Assembly: GCA_028023455.1 (NCBI GenBank) | Contig: JAQFVV010012418.1 | Coordinates: forward strand, 8,365,244 to 8,429,243 | DNA from: Epiperipatus broadwayi | Lineage: Eukaryota > Onychophora > Udeonychophora > Euonychophora > Peripatidae | Length of the DNA stretch: 64,000 nt | Direction of reading: 5' to 3' | Shown: in pieces, positions 36,939 through 50,920 of the stretch | How positions within the stretch are numbered: position 1 is the first letter of the stretch | Layout: the number at the start of each line of letters is the position of its first letter | Program-made: the position numbers and the translations under genes | The notes under the pieces: model-generated | Told to the model about the DNA's origin: nothing | The model's input: only the letters and a program-made list of their open reading frames with translations | Databases searched by the model: none

Positions 36939-38189
36939 TAGTTTTAAATAAATATATTTACTTTATAAAATTTAGAATTATACACCTTAAGTTTTCTTTT
37001 CAATTTACTTTATGATGGGAGTGTACCAATAAAAAGGGTACAATATATATCTTGCACATTTAAAGTCCAACTTTCAGTGTTTTTTTTTTTCACATCCCTT
37101 GTTGGAGTTCTGTTAATAATCTCTAAATGATTAATTTATAGTAGGTGTCTGTACTACACAATTAATATTTAAATCAATAAATATTTCCATTTGTATTGTT
37201 TGATTTTTCAAAATTTTGAATAATTCTTCAATTTATTATTTTTTTTTTTTTGGTATAACTTTTTTGCAATAAGTTTGTTAGTGGTAAATTTATATTATTA
37301 TAGTTATTTCAATTTGTTTTGTTTATATTGTACTACAAACACTTTTTTTAATTAATGCAAAACTTTATAGAAATATTTTACATCTCATAAAAAATAAATA
37401 AATTCAGGAATCAATTCTATTCAGTGTACATTTTCAAAAAACTTTTTTCCATATGCTGTGTTAAGTACTCTTTACTATTTTCCCCATTGTGTTTGCATCC
37501 TCTTGCAGATGTCATTTAATGCATGATTGTTTTATGTCTGTGATGTTCTGATTTTTGTAATAATTTTGTTTTATAAATTGATTATTTTTAAATTTTATAT
37601 ATAAAAACAACATTATGGACAAATTTTAAAATTGAAATTGGATTATTTAAAGTATAAACGTAACTAATATAATAAATTTATTAGTGGAATTTTTTTAAAA
37701 TTTAACACATATATTCTTTATTCATTTATTTCTCATCTAAAGAATGTTAAATACTTTCTTCATTATAGTGATCTTAATTATAATATATATATATGTATAG
37801 AATAATTGCAGTTTTTTATATATTTAATAATAATGTGAGTCAAATATAACACTTGCTCTTATTTTACATTTAAAGGCCAGATTTTAAATAAGATAATGAT
37901 ATATTATAAAATAATAAAATATAAAAACATATATTGTCTGGAATGTTAATTAAGATAGTCTGTAGATGTTAATATATAATCTTATCATAAAATTGTTAAT
38001 TTAATATTTTTTTAAACTGTTCATATATAAAACAACTGTGATGTATATAAGCAGTGTTATTTATAATTGTTGTTGTAGTGTGTCATCTCCATTTGTTAAT
38101 AATCATGAGTCTTGTTGAACAGAAAGATTAAATATGATGAGATCTTTGTATTTTCGATATTGCAATGCAGTCATCATTAAATATATTGC

Positions 38190-38830
38190 AACGGTCAAAT
38201 CTGTACATTCACACAACAAAATCCAGAGTTTTAGCAAATCATCCCAAGGCTGATCAAAATGAGGTTATTGAGACCCCTTGTCCAACCTAGCCTCAGTTCT
38301 TTTACCAACACTCAAAGATTTACTACCTTGTGGATGACATATGTGAGGTCACAGCAGTATTTTCCTTAATCATGTGCCGGCAGTAGCACATCGGTAAAAC
38401 ATGAGACTATAGGAAACTGGCATATTTAACAGTATAACTATATACAGGTGTAGGCGTGAGCATAATTTCTAAATACGGATTGTGGTTCTTAATAACTAAT
38501 AGCTAATTAATCAATGAGTCATTAATTAATATCAATGATAATAGTGATTCAATAACAATGATGAGCAAAATCAAAACACTAAGCAGAAGTTAAAGTTTAA
38601 AATAATTTAATGAAAGCCAAATGTTTAAATAATAAAATTAATAAATGAAATAATAAAATTATACTGGGATTATATGGATTGTCTCACTCGCAGGTGATGA
38701 TTTTAGGGATTACAATTTATTAACATTTAAGTTTTGGTTCACACGCAGGTGATGATTTTAGATATAAGCATTTATGGTTTACTGAGTTACAGGTAGTTTT
38801 GGTTTACATATATATATGACATTTCAAATC
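38190..38830 (+). repeat. dispersed SINE-like repeat, copy B
   Basis: Reverse-complement homolog of 2796-3380. In this orientation the tRNA-like A box reads TAGCACATCGGTAAAAC at 38384-38400, followed by ATGAGACTATAGGAAA, similar to an anticodon arm. The pairing with copy A extends on both sides of this box over about 600 bases, longer than a typical SINE, so the repeat may be a larger non-autonomous element. No coding sequence is seen. Confidence 0.55.
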
Positions 38831-38915
38831 ACTTGCAGGTGATATTAGTTTTCTGGTTATAAATTACTTAATTTATTTTGGTTGTCATATATATGTATAT
38901 CAATCGCAGGTGATG
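38690..38915 (+). repeat. four-fold GCAGGTGAT motif array
   Basis: CGCAGGTGATGATTTTAG or a close variant occurs at about 38690, 38747, 38837 and 38907, at spacings of 57-90 bases. It overlaps the right part of copy B. GCAGGTGA resembles an E box (CAGGTG), but the regular occurrence in a repeat argues for an internal subrepeat. Confidence 0.5.
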
Positions 38916-39139
38916 AAGATTTACAATATTTCAAGTTACAATTCATGAGACTTATTATTACTTTGTAAATTTAGTCTAATTTGCTCATAATGATCTATGC
39001 CTAGTTTATGCTATATAACAGGATCTAGATTTGCTTTAGGGCTAGCAAAAGTGATTATTATCATTTATAAAGAATATTTTATTAAACGCAAATCAATCAA
39101 TATATTCTCTATATAGCTTATATGCCTATAAAATTAGAT

Positions 39140-40560
39140 TCTACTTCAGATCAAAGCTGAAATATACAATTATATGGAGGGATGAAGTGATAATTGGCAG
39201 TCAGATTTCATTACCAAGGCATATAGAAAATATGCAATCTGAGTCCCTGCATCTTGAATGTGTGCTTTTTCACAGGATTTGTACCAAGTCCCGGTTCCTT
39301 TAACACTGCACCCATTGCTGTGAAGTAAGAGACCTTTTAGTTTGGGTGATCGAACAACTAGTTTAATTTTCTGGATTCTCATGCCCCAGTTCTAAGGATG
39401 CAGAATGGGGTGGTGCTTACCGTACACCCATCTGAAGGAGGTAGTTGTCCGAACTAAGAAGAATGGGGTAGCCCTTAAAACATATGCCCATTGAAATAAT
39501 ACAGCAACAAGTATATACGCCGAAGCATTTCTTAAGGACCCATTCGCCCCGCTGACTATATCATTATTATAACGGTATGAAAAATAGAGCTGCTTTAACC
39601 TAACCAAGAGATGCAGGTAGAGGGGGTTTGAACCTCACCTACACATCCAGATTGCTACTAAGCGGCTTACTTCCCAAACCTCATTAGAATTTTTTTTTCA
39701 TATGTGCCCAATGGTCAGGGAGGGATGAGATCCTAAAGGGGAATTTTAACAAAGAAAAAAATCAGGTTTAGACTATATAATGACACAGACAAGATATTGA
39801 TGAGATTAGTGAATGAAAATTTATTGTTCAATTAAAAGAAATGACAATTTGAAAAAATAATTAACAAAACAATGTTGCAAGTCATTTTCTTGCATCTACA
39901 GACATGGATATATATTGATATGCATTAGTAAGATCCACGTAATATAATTAAACAATAGTACAGTAATTACAGAACAATACCATACTTAGCCAACAACTGG
40001 GTGATTTACTTTAAAGGAGAGATACAGAAAAACATAACTCTAGGGTGAAATTACAAAAATGGACAATTGGTTAAAACTAGTTAAATAGGTTAAGGCCATG
40101 TTCAAATATAGCCTGCATTTAAATGACAAAATAAAGAACCCCCCAGTGGACATTTCTCAGACTTAGCAATATTTTGGGCATATTACAAAGTTAAGGTTTT
40201 ATCTATAATGAAATTAAACATTAGTGTGGTTCTTGGTGATTTAATTGTGTGAGCTTAGAAGCAAGTCTCGGAGGCACAGGTTTTATATATGGCTGCTTGA
40301 GGTCTGGATAGCACTCCAGGTCTAACATAAGAGTTAGAGAGATGGAGCCCGTTCGCCTCAGCATGATCTGAGCTCAGGACGGAGTATATGTGCTTGTGTC
40401 CAGTAGTAATATTTGAAAAAGGAGTCGAGATCCACTTTATCATCAATGGCAATCTCGAAGCGGTGTTAGCCTATGAATCGAAGAGACAGGAGCTATGGAT
40501 ATGTGCCGAGACCCCCACACAAATCACCGAGTAGCACAATATAAAAGAAAATGCTGTCAA
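39140..40560. other. less AT-rich unclassified segment (likely old repeat)
   Basis: This stretch is clearly richer in G and C than the surrounding intron and carries short minus-strand ORFs of 65-71 codons with no recognisable domain. Within it, on the minus strand at about 39600-39680, is a tRNA-like stretch with a B-box-like GAGGTTCAAACCCC and an upstream AAGTAAGCCGCTTAGTAGC. This could be the head of a tRNA-derived SINE. Otherwise I see no terminal repeats or protein motif. Confidence 0.35.
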
Positions 40561-40997
40561 CTGACCATTAAACTTTAAACCTTAGGTAAAATATACATAT
40601 ATGAAATAATATGACTTCAAAATCTTTCTGAGACTGAGAGAATATCTACTATTAGAAATAATTACTTTACACCTTTTAACTAACATTAAAATATATAAAA
40701 AGATAGGTATATTAATTAATCACTATTTAACTAGTTCACCCTTAGAGTTAATGAAGATTTTAATTTACACATATATAACTGTACTGTACCCTCTCTTATA
40801 TATAATCAAATTATAAAACGCTTAAGCTATATCTGTTTTAGACAAATAGATATATATTAGTAAAAACCCAGATTGACTTTAAGAAAGTATAAAAAATACA
40901 AGACAGGATTGGATCTTTTTTATAAAATGCATAAAATTGAACACTTTAATATATATACTTGAATGTCATTTTCTTTTATATTTCTAAGTATAAATTA

Positions 40998-41040
40998 AAA
41001 GAATCATTGAATTATTCCCCCCCCCCCCCAAAAAAAAAAA
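40998..41040. repeat. C-run followed by A-run
   Basis: A run of about 12 C is followed directly by about 13 A. A simple repeat, prone to sequencing and assembly error. Confidence 0.8.
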
Positions 41041-41112
41041 AACAACAATTGCGGGGTCCGGTTTTTTTTTCTTTCTAATATATATTTTTAAAAAATTAGT
41101 GAAACCAATACG

Positions 41113-41245
41113 GCAGGAGGGAATTGGAAGGAGAAATTTTATTCAAAGAGTTTTCTAATAAATCTGAAATATTCCCGTATTTAATAGCGGGTCGAACAAA
41201 TAGAAATAAATGGAAATAGATTATTTCTCCGTTCCACTTCCTCCC
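41113..41245. repeat. short imperfect inverted repeat
   Basis: GCAGGAGGGAATTGGAAGGA at the left and its imperfect complement TCCGTTCCACTTCCTCCC at the right bracket about 85 bases. The arms are about 23 bp. Possibly a small MITE; the ends are not defined. Confidence 0.4.
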
Positions 41246-44200
41246 ATATACATATGTTTATGCCAAGCTATAAGAAGAAATTGTGTTTCTTTTAAATAAA
41301 TATAAGCAATATAAAAGTCAAGTAATCCATTAACCAAAAAAAAAAAAAGGATTTACATATATATTAATAGGATTAAGAATTGCCATTATACTGGTCAAAC
41401 AAAAAAAATAACAATGAAACGTTAAAAATTATTAGGCTATATATGGTTTCATTTAGCATTATTTCTGCATGAAATCAATGTTATTCTTTAGAAAAATAAA
41501 AAATAAAATAAAAGTAATAATATTTGGTTAATAAAGTGTGCTATCCCTTTGCCTAGATATGTTTGGCGTGAATAAACAGTATGTTCCCAATGCAATATCA
41601 TGTTTTTAAAATGACATGAATAATCTAAGTAAGATATTGTTATAATAGCAAGTTAATATAATTTAAAACAAATGTAATAAACTGTAGTTAGTTCTTAAAT
41701 GGTTATAGAAAGAAGAAGAAAAACCATAAATGTCAATTAAGTAATTTTAAGATTGTCTTGTTTTATGGAAAAGTAACTTCTGATAAATGTGTTTGAAGAA
41801 AATAATTATTGTGGAGTTATAATCACAGATAATTATTGTTGGTTTGAATGTATTTATTATTTTCATTATTAAACTGTTTTGTAATACATTTTAAATAATA
41901 TTGAAAACCCTATGATCCTAATAAGTTTTTTTTTTGTTTATGTTATAATCAAATGATTTTTTTTTCTTAGTAGAGGTCGCTAGAGTTAAGAGAATGACCA
42001 ATAAATACTCAAGTCAATTATTTTTTATATAGTCTGCTTCTGCCCTTTAGAGAAAAATGGTGCTAAATTTTGTAACATCATTTTTTTTTTTTAATTTTGT
42101 AAAAGTAAGTTGGTAATATAATTGAAATTTCATCCAGAATGAACAGGTAAACATTTTTGGTATGACCTCCTGAATCTCTATGCTATCTTCTAATATTTAA
42201 AATTTTCTACATTAGGAATTATCATGTTGTGAATGTTAGATTTGTTAAACAAAACTAAAAAATGAAGGAATTAGCTAAAAGTATCAATCAAATTCTTGTT
42301 TTATCTAAATTAAGGAAAACAAATATTTTCCAAGAGGGAATTAATTATTTAATGACTTATTATTCTTTATTAATATTTTTTTGGTATAAAAGAAAAATAA
42401 GTAAATGGAATATTAAAAAAAAAAAAAAGAATTGGAAACTTTTCCTGCGCTTTTTAAAAATAGATCGTCTGCATTTATAAATAATGGAGACACTTTATAC
42501 ATAATAATAATAATAAACTATATACATGCATTTTTTTTTAAAAAAAGGAAAAAAGAAAAACTTACTTGAAATAAATGTGAAAATTAAATATATGTGCATT
42601 CTTTAAAAGATAATTCTACTTTTTGAAAATAAAGTGCTAAGATTATGAAAGATAACTTAATAATATCTTTAGTGACCTGAGAATAAAATTAAATTATATG
42701 TTATACTATATGCAAAGTGGAATTCTTATAACTTCATCCATTCTATAATTCAATTGCAGTTATTGTCATACTAATCTATAGGAAAAAGTGCACATTTTCT
42801 TCAATGTTCTAGCTAGCTAATTATACGTATAGCTTTAAACAATGTGTATGTTTATCGTCAATGTTATCATATTCGTTTTCTTTAAGATCCAAATCTTATC
42901 ATTATAATCCAATTAGGAATTAAGCTTCGTTTCTACTATTTTTTTTTACATGTTTATTATTATAATTGCCAAAGAAAAGAAAACTTTTCATTGGAAAAAA
43001 AAAATGCGTTTATTACTTTCAATGTTTTGTAAAATGTAATTGAATGGAAACTCTTCACCTGGATAGACAGCTCAATAGAGAAATAGTTCTGCTAATGAGA
43101 TAATGTGCATTTATTTATTTAATGTTGTTTTTTTTTTTTTTAAAGAAAAACTAATTGGTAAAATTTTATTTTGTTTTATAATATTAATGTATATAAGGTT
43201 TATATCTGTCACGTAATATTTTAAGGATCTTGTAATGACAAGTGTAGATTGTACTCCTATTATTTTGGGTTAAGTGTTTATTTGATATGAAGTAATATCT
43301 ATGAAATATATCTGATTTATTACATGCAACTGGAGATGCGAACTTTGTATGTTAGGTACTTAAAGAAAAATGTTTTATATTTTTTTAACAGGTAAAACTG
43401 TACTTAAATTTATCAGGAGTAACTATAAAAAGAAAAATGCTATCTTGTTTACAGTTTCAACAGAATTTATATGGTATTAATTAAGGAATTTAGTAACAGT
43501 TATTTTTCAATAGTATGTCCACTTGATTTTAGTTTAAGGTTGTATGCTATACATTGCTGTAGAATATTCCTTCATTAGAATTAAATTTATTATACTTATA
43601 TGTATTTTTAATTCATTGGTTTCAGATATTGATTGAAGTATACATTTTAATATAGGTTTATTATTATTAGTGGGTTTTGCTATCTTGCCTAAATATAGAG
43701 TTGGTATATGTTTAATATCAGCATATTTTAATATTTATAATGTATTTTATTTTGTGGGATGAAAATACTCTCCCAAAATACTTTATTTTCCATGAGAAGA
43801 TTAGTTTTTGATATAATGTTTGGTAGTCAAGGTGATCGATTCTTACAAAGAGGATAATCAAGAGTTTCTATAACATTTAGTATACTTAAGGTGTTTTAAT
43901 CCCAAAAGAAGATTATATTTGGTGCGTGTTCATTTCTATAGGTGGTGAGACAGACTTCACACCTACATTTTATGCCTGAGAAATAGGCAAGAAACCACCA
44001 AATGCTTCACTAACAGATTTTACTCGGCAAACATTAGTTGTTATTTTTGCATTCGTCATGTGAAATTAAAGATATTTCCACCCTAGAAGGTGTAGATTAT
44101 CATGCTCTGTTTAAAGATTATAGCAAGGATAAATGTTAGATTTGAGGTGTTAATTCCTCAAGGTGCACTTTATTATCAGTAGTGCCTTAGTAATTGAAAT

Positions 44201-45999
44201 CAATATCTCTATTGTGCTACGGAACCTTGCTAATAATTCACAAGCAAACCAATGGAAAAAATTAATTTAAAATTGCATATTTTAAAATGCTTATTTATTG
44301 AGGGAATATTTGAACACAATATTTTAGTGTTATTAATAATTAAGAAATATTCTTAGCTGGAATTAAGACACTCATAATTAAAAATATTTATCATAATGTA
44401 TGTGGACCTTAAGTTAAACATGAAATGGTGAGTGGAACTTCTGATAAATGACCCATACTTAATCATAATTTGTCTAATTATAAACCATAACTTGGTTATC
44501 TTTATTAGTAATAGATTTAATATTTTAAAAGGATTGTATTGAACCCATTTACACAAATCATATGTAATTACTTTTGTGTACTTCATATCCTAATATTAAT
44601 AAATAAGAAAAAAAAAAAATAGATAAATAAATAGTTAGTTAATAATTCAAGGTAAGAAACTTATAGAACATTTATTAAAACTACAAATTAGTGTAGTAAA
44701 TCAGATGCACATTTCAGCTAGTTAATCCAGTGTAATAGCATGATTTCAAACAGGTATGAATTTATTTTAATTTATACCCTAATAGTGGACAGCTTAATGT
44801 AATAATTTATGTGTAGTATCAATGTTATATTATTTAATAAATTTGTGTATTTTGCTTCATTCTGTGTTGGTAATAAATCGTAGTCTTTTCAACATTCGTT
44901 GTGAATTCATTTTTTTTATATGCCAAATATGTGTATTTGCAAAACATTTTCTTGAGTCCTAAATCATTTTAAACTTTATAAATCTTAATATACCAGATAG
45001 ACAAATTTATGCAGATCTGAACATTTCATTTTATTTTGATGATAATTATTGTATGGAATTGTAAACTTCAGTCTAAACATTATTTAATTGTAAAAATGAT
45101 TTTATTTCCAAGTTATTAACGCTAACTGCACCTTATTCCAGTTACATTTATGTAAATTATTGAATTATTAGTCGTAGTTAATTTATTGTGTTGTCATGGA
45201 TGACGGAAGGATACAAAAAGGTACCCTTGTCTTTCTGTTATTCTGGCTGAGATTCTGGATAAAAAGGCTGTATTATTCAAAATTTCATGTAATTATTTAT
45301 GTCATTATTGATTATATTTATCACCCCTCTAAATAGTTATAATAGTTATTATGATATGTGAGGACACTTGAGCTTTTAATTAAATAAAGTGAATGTTTCC
45401 TATAGCCTACCAGAATGCCAGTCATGTGTGACAGCACAGTACTGTAGAGTATTTTATTAAAGTAAACAAAGAAACCCTGAGATTATTATTATCATTATCA
45501 TTCTTCCTTATTTAAGAAGTGATATTATTGCTATTACAGTTGTGTTGTGGCATAAAAGAGTTTAATTTTCAATTGTGCTATAAGAAAGGCATTTTCAGTT
45601 CATTTTGGCAAATAATGGACATACATATTTTTTTTAGAAACATTAACAAAGCATGAGAAGTTATCATTATTATTTTAAGGTGCAAATACTTATAGCTCAG
45701 AGAATGTGTTTTTGATAAAGGGAGAATGTTATTTTTATTCTAAATTATTAATTAGGGAATGATTGCAGTTTTCTCTTTTTTCCCAAAATATTTATTTTAC
45801 TGATGATAATTTATTTTACGCTTTTAATTTTTTTCTTTATCTTAACTGCATATCTCTGCAGCTGAATTTTTATAATTAGCCGCGTTTTCGTTTATAAATC
45901 TAGATTCGATATAACTAGAAGCACTTTATTAGAGGTTAGAATATTAACACATTATAATTATCATACATAAATGTCTTAAGTTTATAATTTAAGCGAACA

Positions 46000-46560
46000 T
46001 AAAATACAAGTGAAAATTAAAGTTACCGGTAACGATTTAAGATTGCGTACATCTTTATTAGATAGTCATGAAGACATTCTGGTCAGCAATCCATACTGAT
46101 GGCTTATGGTGATTTCTGTCCTCGGTTATCCATTTATAGCAGCAAGAAATTGTTCTAGCACTCTACATTTCTTGGGCTACATTTTTCAAGCCTCAGCAGA
46201 CAGGAAAACGATCGAGAGATAGAGAGAAAAAGTCTACTCAACCATTTTACTTACAGCACCCATTTTAAGTTCTTTTTCTCCTTGTCTATAGAATGCTGGT
46301 GGTTTAAGAATTTATTTAGCAAAGGGCTATGATATTTTCTTGGTTGCAGAGAGCTCTTTCCAAAAAAGTTAATTATACTTCTCCAATAAAAATATCTTTG
46401 TGGCTGTTTTTGGTCCAAGCTGTAGAGCTGAGCCAGGTAAAAGAGAGAGAATAATAGACAACTTCTCAATTTATACCTAACTTGTTGGCCATCTTACATT
46501 CCAATGCCATTGTTCTGCTATCTTATTTTTAATTACAGTGTCTTTTTAATTAATTATTCC
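46000..46560. other. less AT-rich unclassified segment
   Basis: Contains TCGAGAGATAGAGAGA purine-rich sequence and a 72-codon minus-strand run without recognised motifs. It begins near GTTACCGGTAAC, a perfect 12-base palindrome at about 46022-46033. It ends in TTTTTAATTACAG-like sequence. Probably an old interspersed repeat. Confidence 0.35.
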
Positions 46561-47290
46561 TATCTAACTAATCTTTTTCTCTAATGAGTTCTGTGATTCT
46601 AGGAATTTTATTTTGTTATCTACAATAAAATCTTTTAATATTATTTTACAAAATTTACGGAATTGTTTTAAAGTTTTTACTTACTTTAAATTTAGTCTAC
46701 ATTCATTGTGGTTGGACTCAGGGTCTTTAGTTACACCACAGTGAATGGTGAAGCAAACATATATATGTATAGTTTCATTATATAATAAAAATAGGATGCT
46801 AAACAATAATAGTTTCTATCCATGAAACTACCGTAGATCAGTTCATTATATAGCATCTATATTTATGCTATTAAGGAAAGTTTATGAATCTAATTTATTA
46901 AGCTATCTATATAGGCATTTATAATTCTGGAGAGGATTACAGCATATTATGGATAATTACGATACTAAGTTCTAGCTTTATGCTGTATTTTATCACTTCA
47001 GCTAAATGTTAGTTAAATATTACATTTAAAGCAAATCTATCTTAGAGTAGCTGTAAGCTTTTAATTATATCTTAAATAAGACATTTTATCCATTTCAGAA
47101 GGGAGTTTTGTTTGTGTATTAATAAATGCGAAATTACATATATGTGCGTGAGAATATCTAATCACTTCTCACTAATGATTTAACTAAGAGTAAAACTCCA
47201 TTCTGAACAAATATAGCATAAACAAATACATAATTGAAAATAATAAAATTGGGCATAGATTTAACTAAAAGAAACATACATTTAGAGATA

Positions 47291-47312
47291 AGATTTCACA
47301 TATGTGAAATCT
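47291..47312. repeat. perfect 22-bp palindrome
   Basis: AGATTTCACAT followed by ATGTGAAATCT, self-complementary over 22 bases without spacer. Could be a dimer binding site or a cruciform; there is no context to choose. Confidence 0.7.
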
Positions 47313-47739
47313 GAAATTTGGCTTTGTTTGCTTAGTTTTAAAAAGGGACTTGAAACAAAATTAGCTTAAAGTTGATTGATTTAGTTTAATATAACTTTAA
47401 CTTATTCACGAGAATTATCAAATAAAAACCAAATATTGTTATTAGACTAAATTATGTTAAATAATTTAGAAACATAATTATCATTTAAATAAATCATTTA
47501 GGATTATACGCAATAAATCAGTTATGATAAATCATTTAGAATCAATCAATTAAAGCAAGTTAATAAACCAAAATAAAGTAGAATAAATCAATCAGTATAT
47601 CAATAAATAAATCAGGCAAGATTTGGGATTTAAATAAAAGAAAATAAAATTACATTTAGCTTATATGTTTAGAATACATTATTATTTTGGCCATAAGCTA
47701 GCTTTTAGGAATTTATGAAGTTTAGTTTAGAAGTTAAGT

Positions 47740-48120
47740 TGAGATGGATGATTTGTTACTGCTTTCTTTTCTCTGCTCTGGCAAGCTGGCTTCATCTTGA
47801 CGATTTTTTTAGTTAGTATCGGCTTCTAGTTCACTTTTCTCTGCATCTTGTAGACTATCATGGGATCTAGAAAGCAAGGGAACCGTCTTTTCTAGCCCAT
47901 GATCATCATCATTACCAATTTATAAAATACTTTAGATAAATTGAACTGAATGAATGCTCAAGAAGTGTTTCAAAGATGGCTGAAGCAAACTTATATACTA
48001 GCTTACCTGCCTATCCCCTGTCTTAGTAATTTTAGATCTGCTTTTCTAATTACCTCTCTGTAATCTCAGAAATCTCTGAATCTCACTGTTATTGATTTTT
48101 TTTACAGGTGGGTTTTTCTT
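47740..48120. other. less AT-rich unclassified segment
   Basis: A block with TTCTCTGCTCTGGCAAGC and TTTCTCTGCATCTTGTAG words, then AAACTTATATACTAGC, a TATA-like stretch. It looks like part of an old LTR or other repeat. No coding frame is supported. Confidence 0.3.
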
Positions 48121-49432
48121 CGGTTGACCAGGATAATTTATTCATACTTAGTTTTAAAATCTATTTTTACTCATAAAATTTTAATTAAGTCAGTATACAA
48201 CGAGAAGAATTAAATTTTATGAAGTCATCCTTTTTAGAAAAACAAATCTAAAGATGGAAAATGTAACTCAATTATGTAATTTAACGATACATGCAGAAAA
48301 TATAATAATTTCAAATATTAATTTTAGAATAAGTATTCTAAATAAAGAAAATTCTAATGTTTTAATTCTATTAACATTATTTTTTTCCTGCATATATGTA
48401 GTCTCCTGTTACACATACAAAGCATTTTCCATTTATTTAATTACTAGAAATATATACGTGCGTATTTACTGATTTTTACACATATACATACGTTTCTTTT
48501 ACTGTATGCTAAATGTACACACATACACAACTAGTATATTTAGGTTTAAAATTAGCATGATTTTAGCATAACATTAGTGTAATATACGAGGATTTGGGTA
48601 TAGTTATACATAAAGAAATACTACTATAGTATATAGTAAGTGAAACAGAAGGATAGACAGATCTGACTGTTTCAATATCCTATCCATACTCTTTTCTTTA
48701 AGATTGTCACCATATTGTTTGGATTGCAGCTCGAGTCACATTATTTTGTGATTCAGTGACTGTTTATTTTGACCTTTATCTTGACCTTTATTATTTGTTT
48801 AAAAAGGCTATAGAATAATACAGATAGCATTTTGCCTTATCTTATAAATGTACCTTAGCTTGCTGATAAAAACTCTGTTGATTATTGTATAATACAAAGG
48901 CTAAAATGACAACTTTATAAATGTAAAAGTCTTATTTCTGGTTAATTGATTCCAAAAAAATGGGAAAGCAGATACTGAATCCATGAAATAACCACTCCCA
49001 ATTTTTTTAGAAACAAATTAGAACAGTGCAATAAATTACTGCAATAAGGTATCTATGGCATAGGCATAGTAAGATTAAAAAAGAAAAATGTAAAAAGAAA
49101 AAAAAAAAGATCATTTTAAACTTATATTAATAATTTATGATAAAATTATTTAATTTGTTTACTATCTTTAACTGAAAGTAGTATTTCTTTTTTTTTAATG
49201 AATTTTTTTATTTTTATTTGAAAAAATAGTTTATTTTACTTTTTGTTTTGTTTTTTTATTTTATTTGTTTAAAAGTTAAGAGTAGTAGTTTCTCATCTCC
49301 ATTTAATTGTTGAGAAACTAAACATAAAGTTTTCTCACATTTGCAATAAAAATTTAATATTTTAAATTTTATTAGTTAATTTAAATATATTTATTCATTG
49401 AATGTAATTATGTTATACTGCTTTTATTTTAG

Positions 49433-49531
49433 ATCCAGTTATTAAAGGAAAATGGAGGCGAATCAGATAACTTAAATTCTTCTTTAAATAAAGAAGACAG
49501 CAATAATGATGTCAATTATTTCAAAGAAAAG
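49433..49531 (+). CDS. GOLGA4: GOLGA4 internal exon, 33 codons
   Basis: The acceptor is CTTTTATTTTAG and the donor AAAAG|GTATAA. At 99 bp the exon is phase 0 on both sides and fits the frame of the exon before it. It starts IQLLKENGG, which lines up with the SLLKQRL block that follows the previous exon's segment in human golgin-245. The rest (SLNKEDSNNDVNYFKEK) is acidic, asparagine-rich and probably flexible; the human protein also has a poorly conserved acidic linker here before the coiled coil resumes. On its own this exon is weakly diagnostic. Its phase, splice sites and placement between two conserved exons make it convincing. Confidence 0.78.
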
Positions 49532-50920
49532 GTATAATTCTCTTCTCTCTTTTCTATTTGCTCTATCTCTATGTCTCCTCCTCTACTTCGATATCTTTAT
49601 CCATTCATATATGTTGTAATGTTGTGGACTTGTCCAGCTCTAATCCAAGTCATGCATTACAAGCCTCTTCAATCAAATAAGCTTAAAATGGTGAAATTAT
49701 TCCTGAATAAAAAATGAAATTTATGGTAATAAAATAAAATTAATGCAATAAAAAAATTCTCTTGATTGATATCATATACTTATCGAAATATATATAATTT
49801 AAATTATATTTAAATAAATATATAATTAAGGTAAAATATGTATTTATGAAGAAAGATTGACAAAATATGCAAAACTTTTTAATATGCTAAGTTATAAAAA
49901 TAAAATTATATATTTTGTAATTGTGATTAATAGTTTAATTAAAGTTAAAATATATTTTTAAAAAAAGAGAAAACTAAAAACTAGACTAACTCAGGTTACT
50001 GATAAAGTTTAAGATTAAATTCAATCAAAACTGTAATTAAATGTAATTAAAGAATTTCTTTTAAAAAAAGAGAAAAACAGTTTAGAGATAAGAATGAAAA
50101 CAAGCAAAGCTATTTGGGATAATTTACCCTTGCATGATAAAAAGCTATAAAAGAGAAAGAAGAAGAAAATATATAAATCTATGGAAAGCCAAGGTACCCA
50201 TCATCATCATTGTATAAATTGAAAAAATTCTCCTTAACTGTGGAAGCATTCTAGATTGTCTCAGAAGACCATAGTTATAATACTTTTCAGTATTAACATG
50301 TAACCAGTCATCTAGAATGGCAAAATTATTTGGAGAAAAAAAAGCAAATATGATTTACTAAGTTTATCCAAATTGTACCAATCAGATATCACAATTAGCT
50401 TTTGCAATTTCAAAGAAATGCTTCTACAAGGAGCTCTAAGACAGCTGCAGAACTTTTTCCAATCACCTGCATTTATCTAGCCTGCATAATCAAGTTACAG
50501 ATTAATCAGAACCAAGAGCAAAGACTTTGTAATAATTTAGATCAGAAATAGTCCACCGATAATAAGCTGACTATACTATCTTGAGCCAAATTGCTGTAAA
50601 AATTTATAGATATTTGCATATATAAACGATCTTCTTAAAATATAAATATGTATATTTTAACAATCATTATTATTTTTAATGTATAAATTATTTAAATTGT
50701 TTAAATTTTTTGGTTTATTATTAATAAATTTTATTAATATACCATGATATATATATATATGTTAGTTAAAGGTGTTGCTGTATTTATAATTAATCTTTGA
50801 TATTTTTTTACAGTGTTTTTTAATTAATCCTCAAATAATAATATCTCCAGGCAATTTTTTGAAGTCAATCAAGAGTCTGAAATGTATAATAGTGTATTAT
50901 TTAACTTATTTGTCTTTGCA

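Larger units (their letters stand above)
29537..49432 (+). other. GOLGA4: GOLGA4 intron, about 19.9 kb
   Basis: It begins GTATTT after the 52-codon exon and ends TTTTATTTTAG before the 33-codon exon, both good GT/AG boundaries, and joining them keeps the frame. It contains a 295-bp hAT element, a 428-bp inverted repeat, the SINE-like copy B, several less AT-rich unclassified segments (39.2-40.6, 46.0-46.6, 47.7-48.1 kb) and much AT-rich simple sequence. I saw no additional exon inside it, but short exons could be missed. Confidence 0.75.

Noticed and set aside
38690-38915. CRISPR-like array from the recurring GCAGGTGATGATTTTA motif
   Set aside because: Repeats are short, spacing is irregular, the host is an animal, and the motif lies within a dispersed repeat.
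39600-39680. Functional tRNA gene on the minus strand
   Set aside because: A B-box-like word exists, but I could not fold acceptor and D stems; a SINE-type relic is the better reading.
42262-42480. 72-codon + strand ORF
   Set aside because: It runs through a poly-A tract and has no recognisable feature or splice context.
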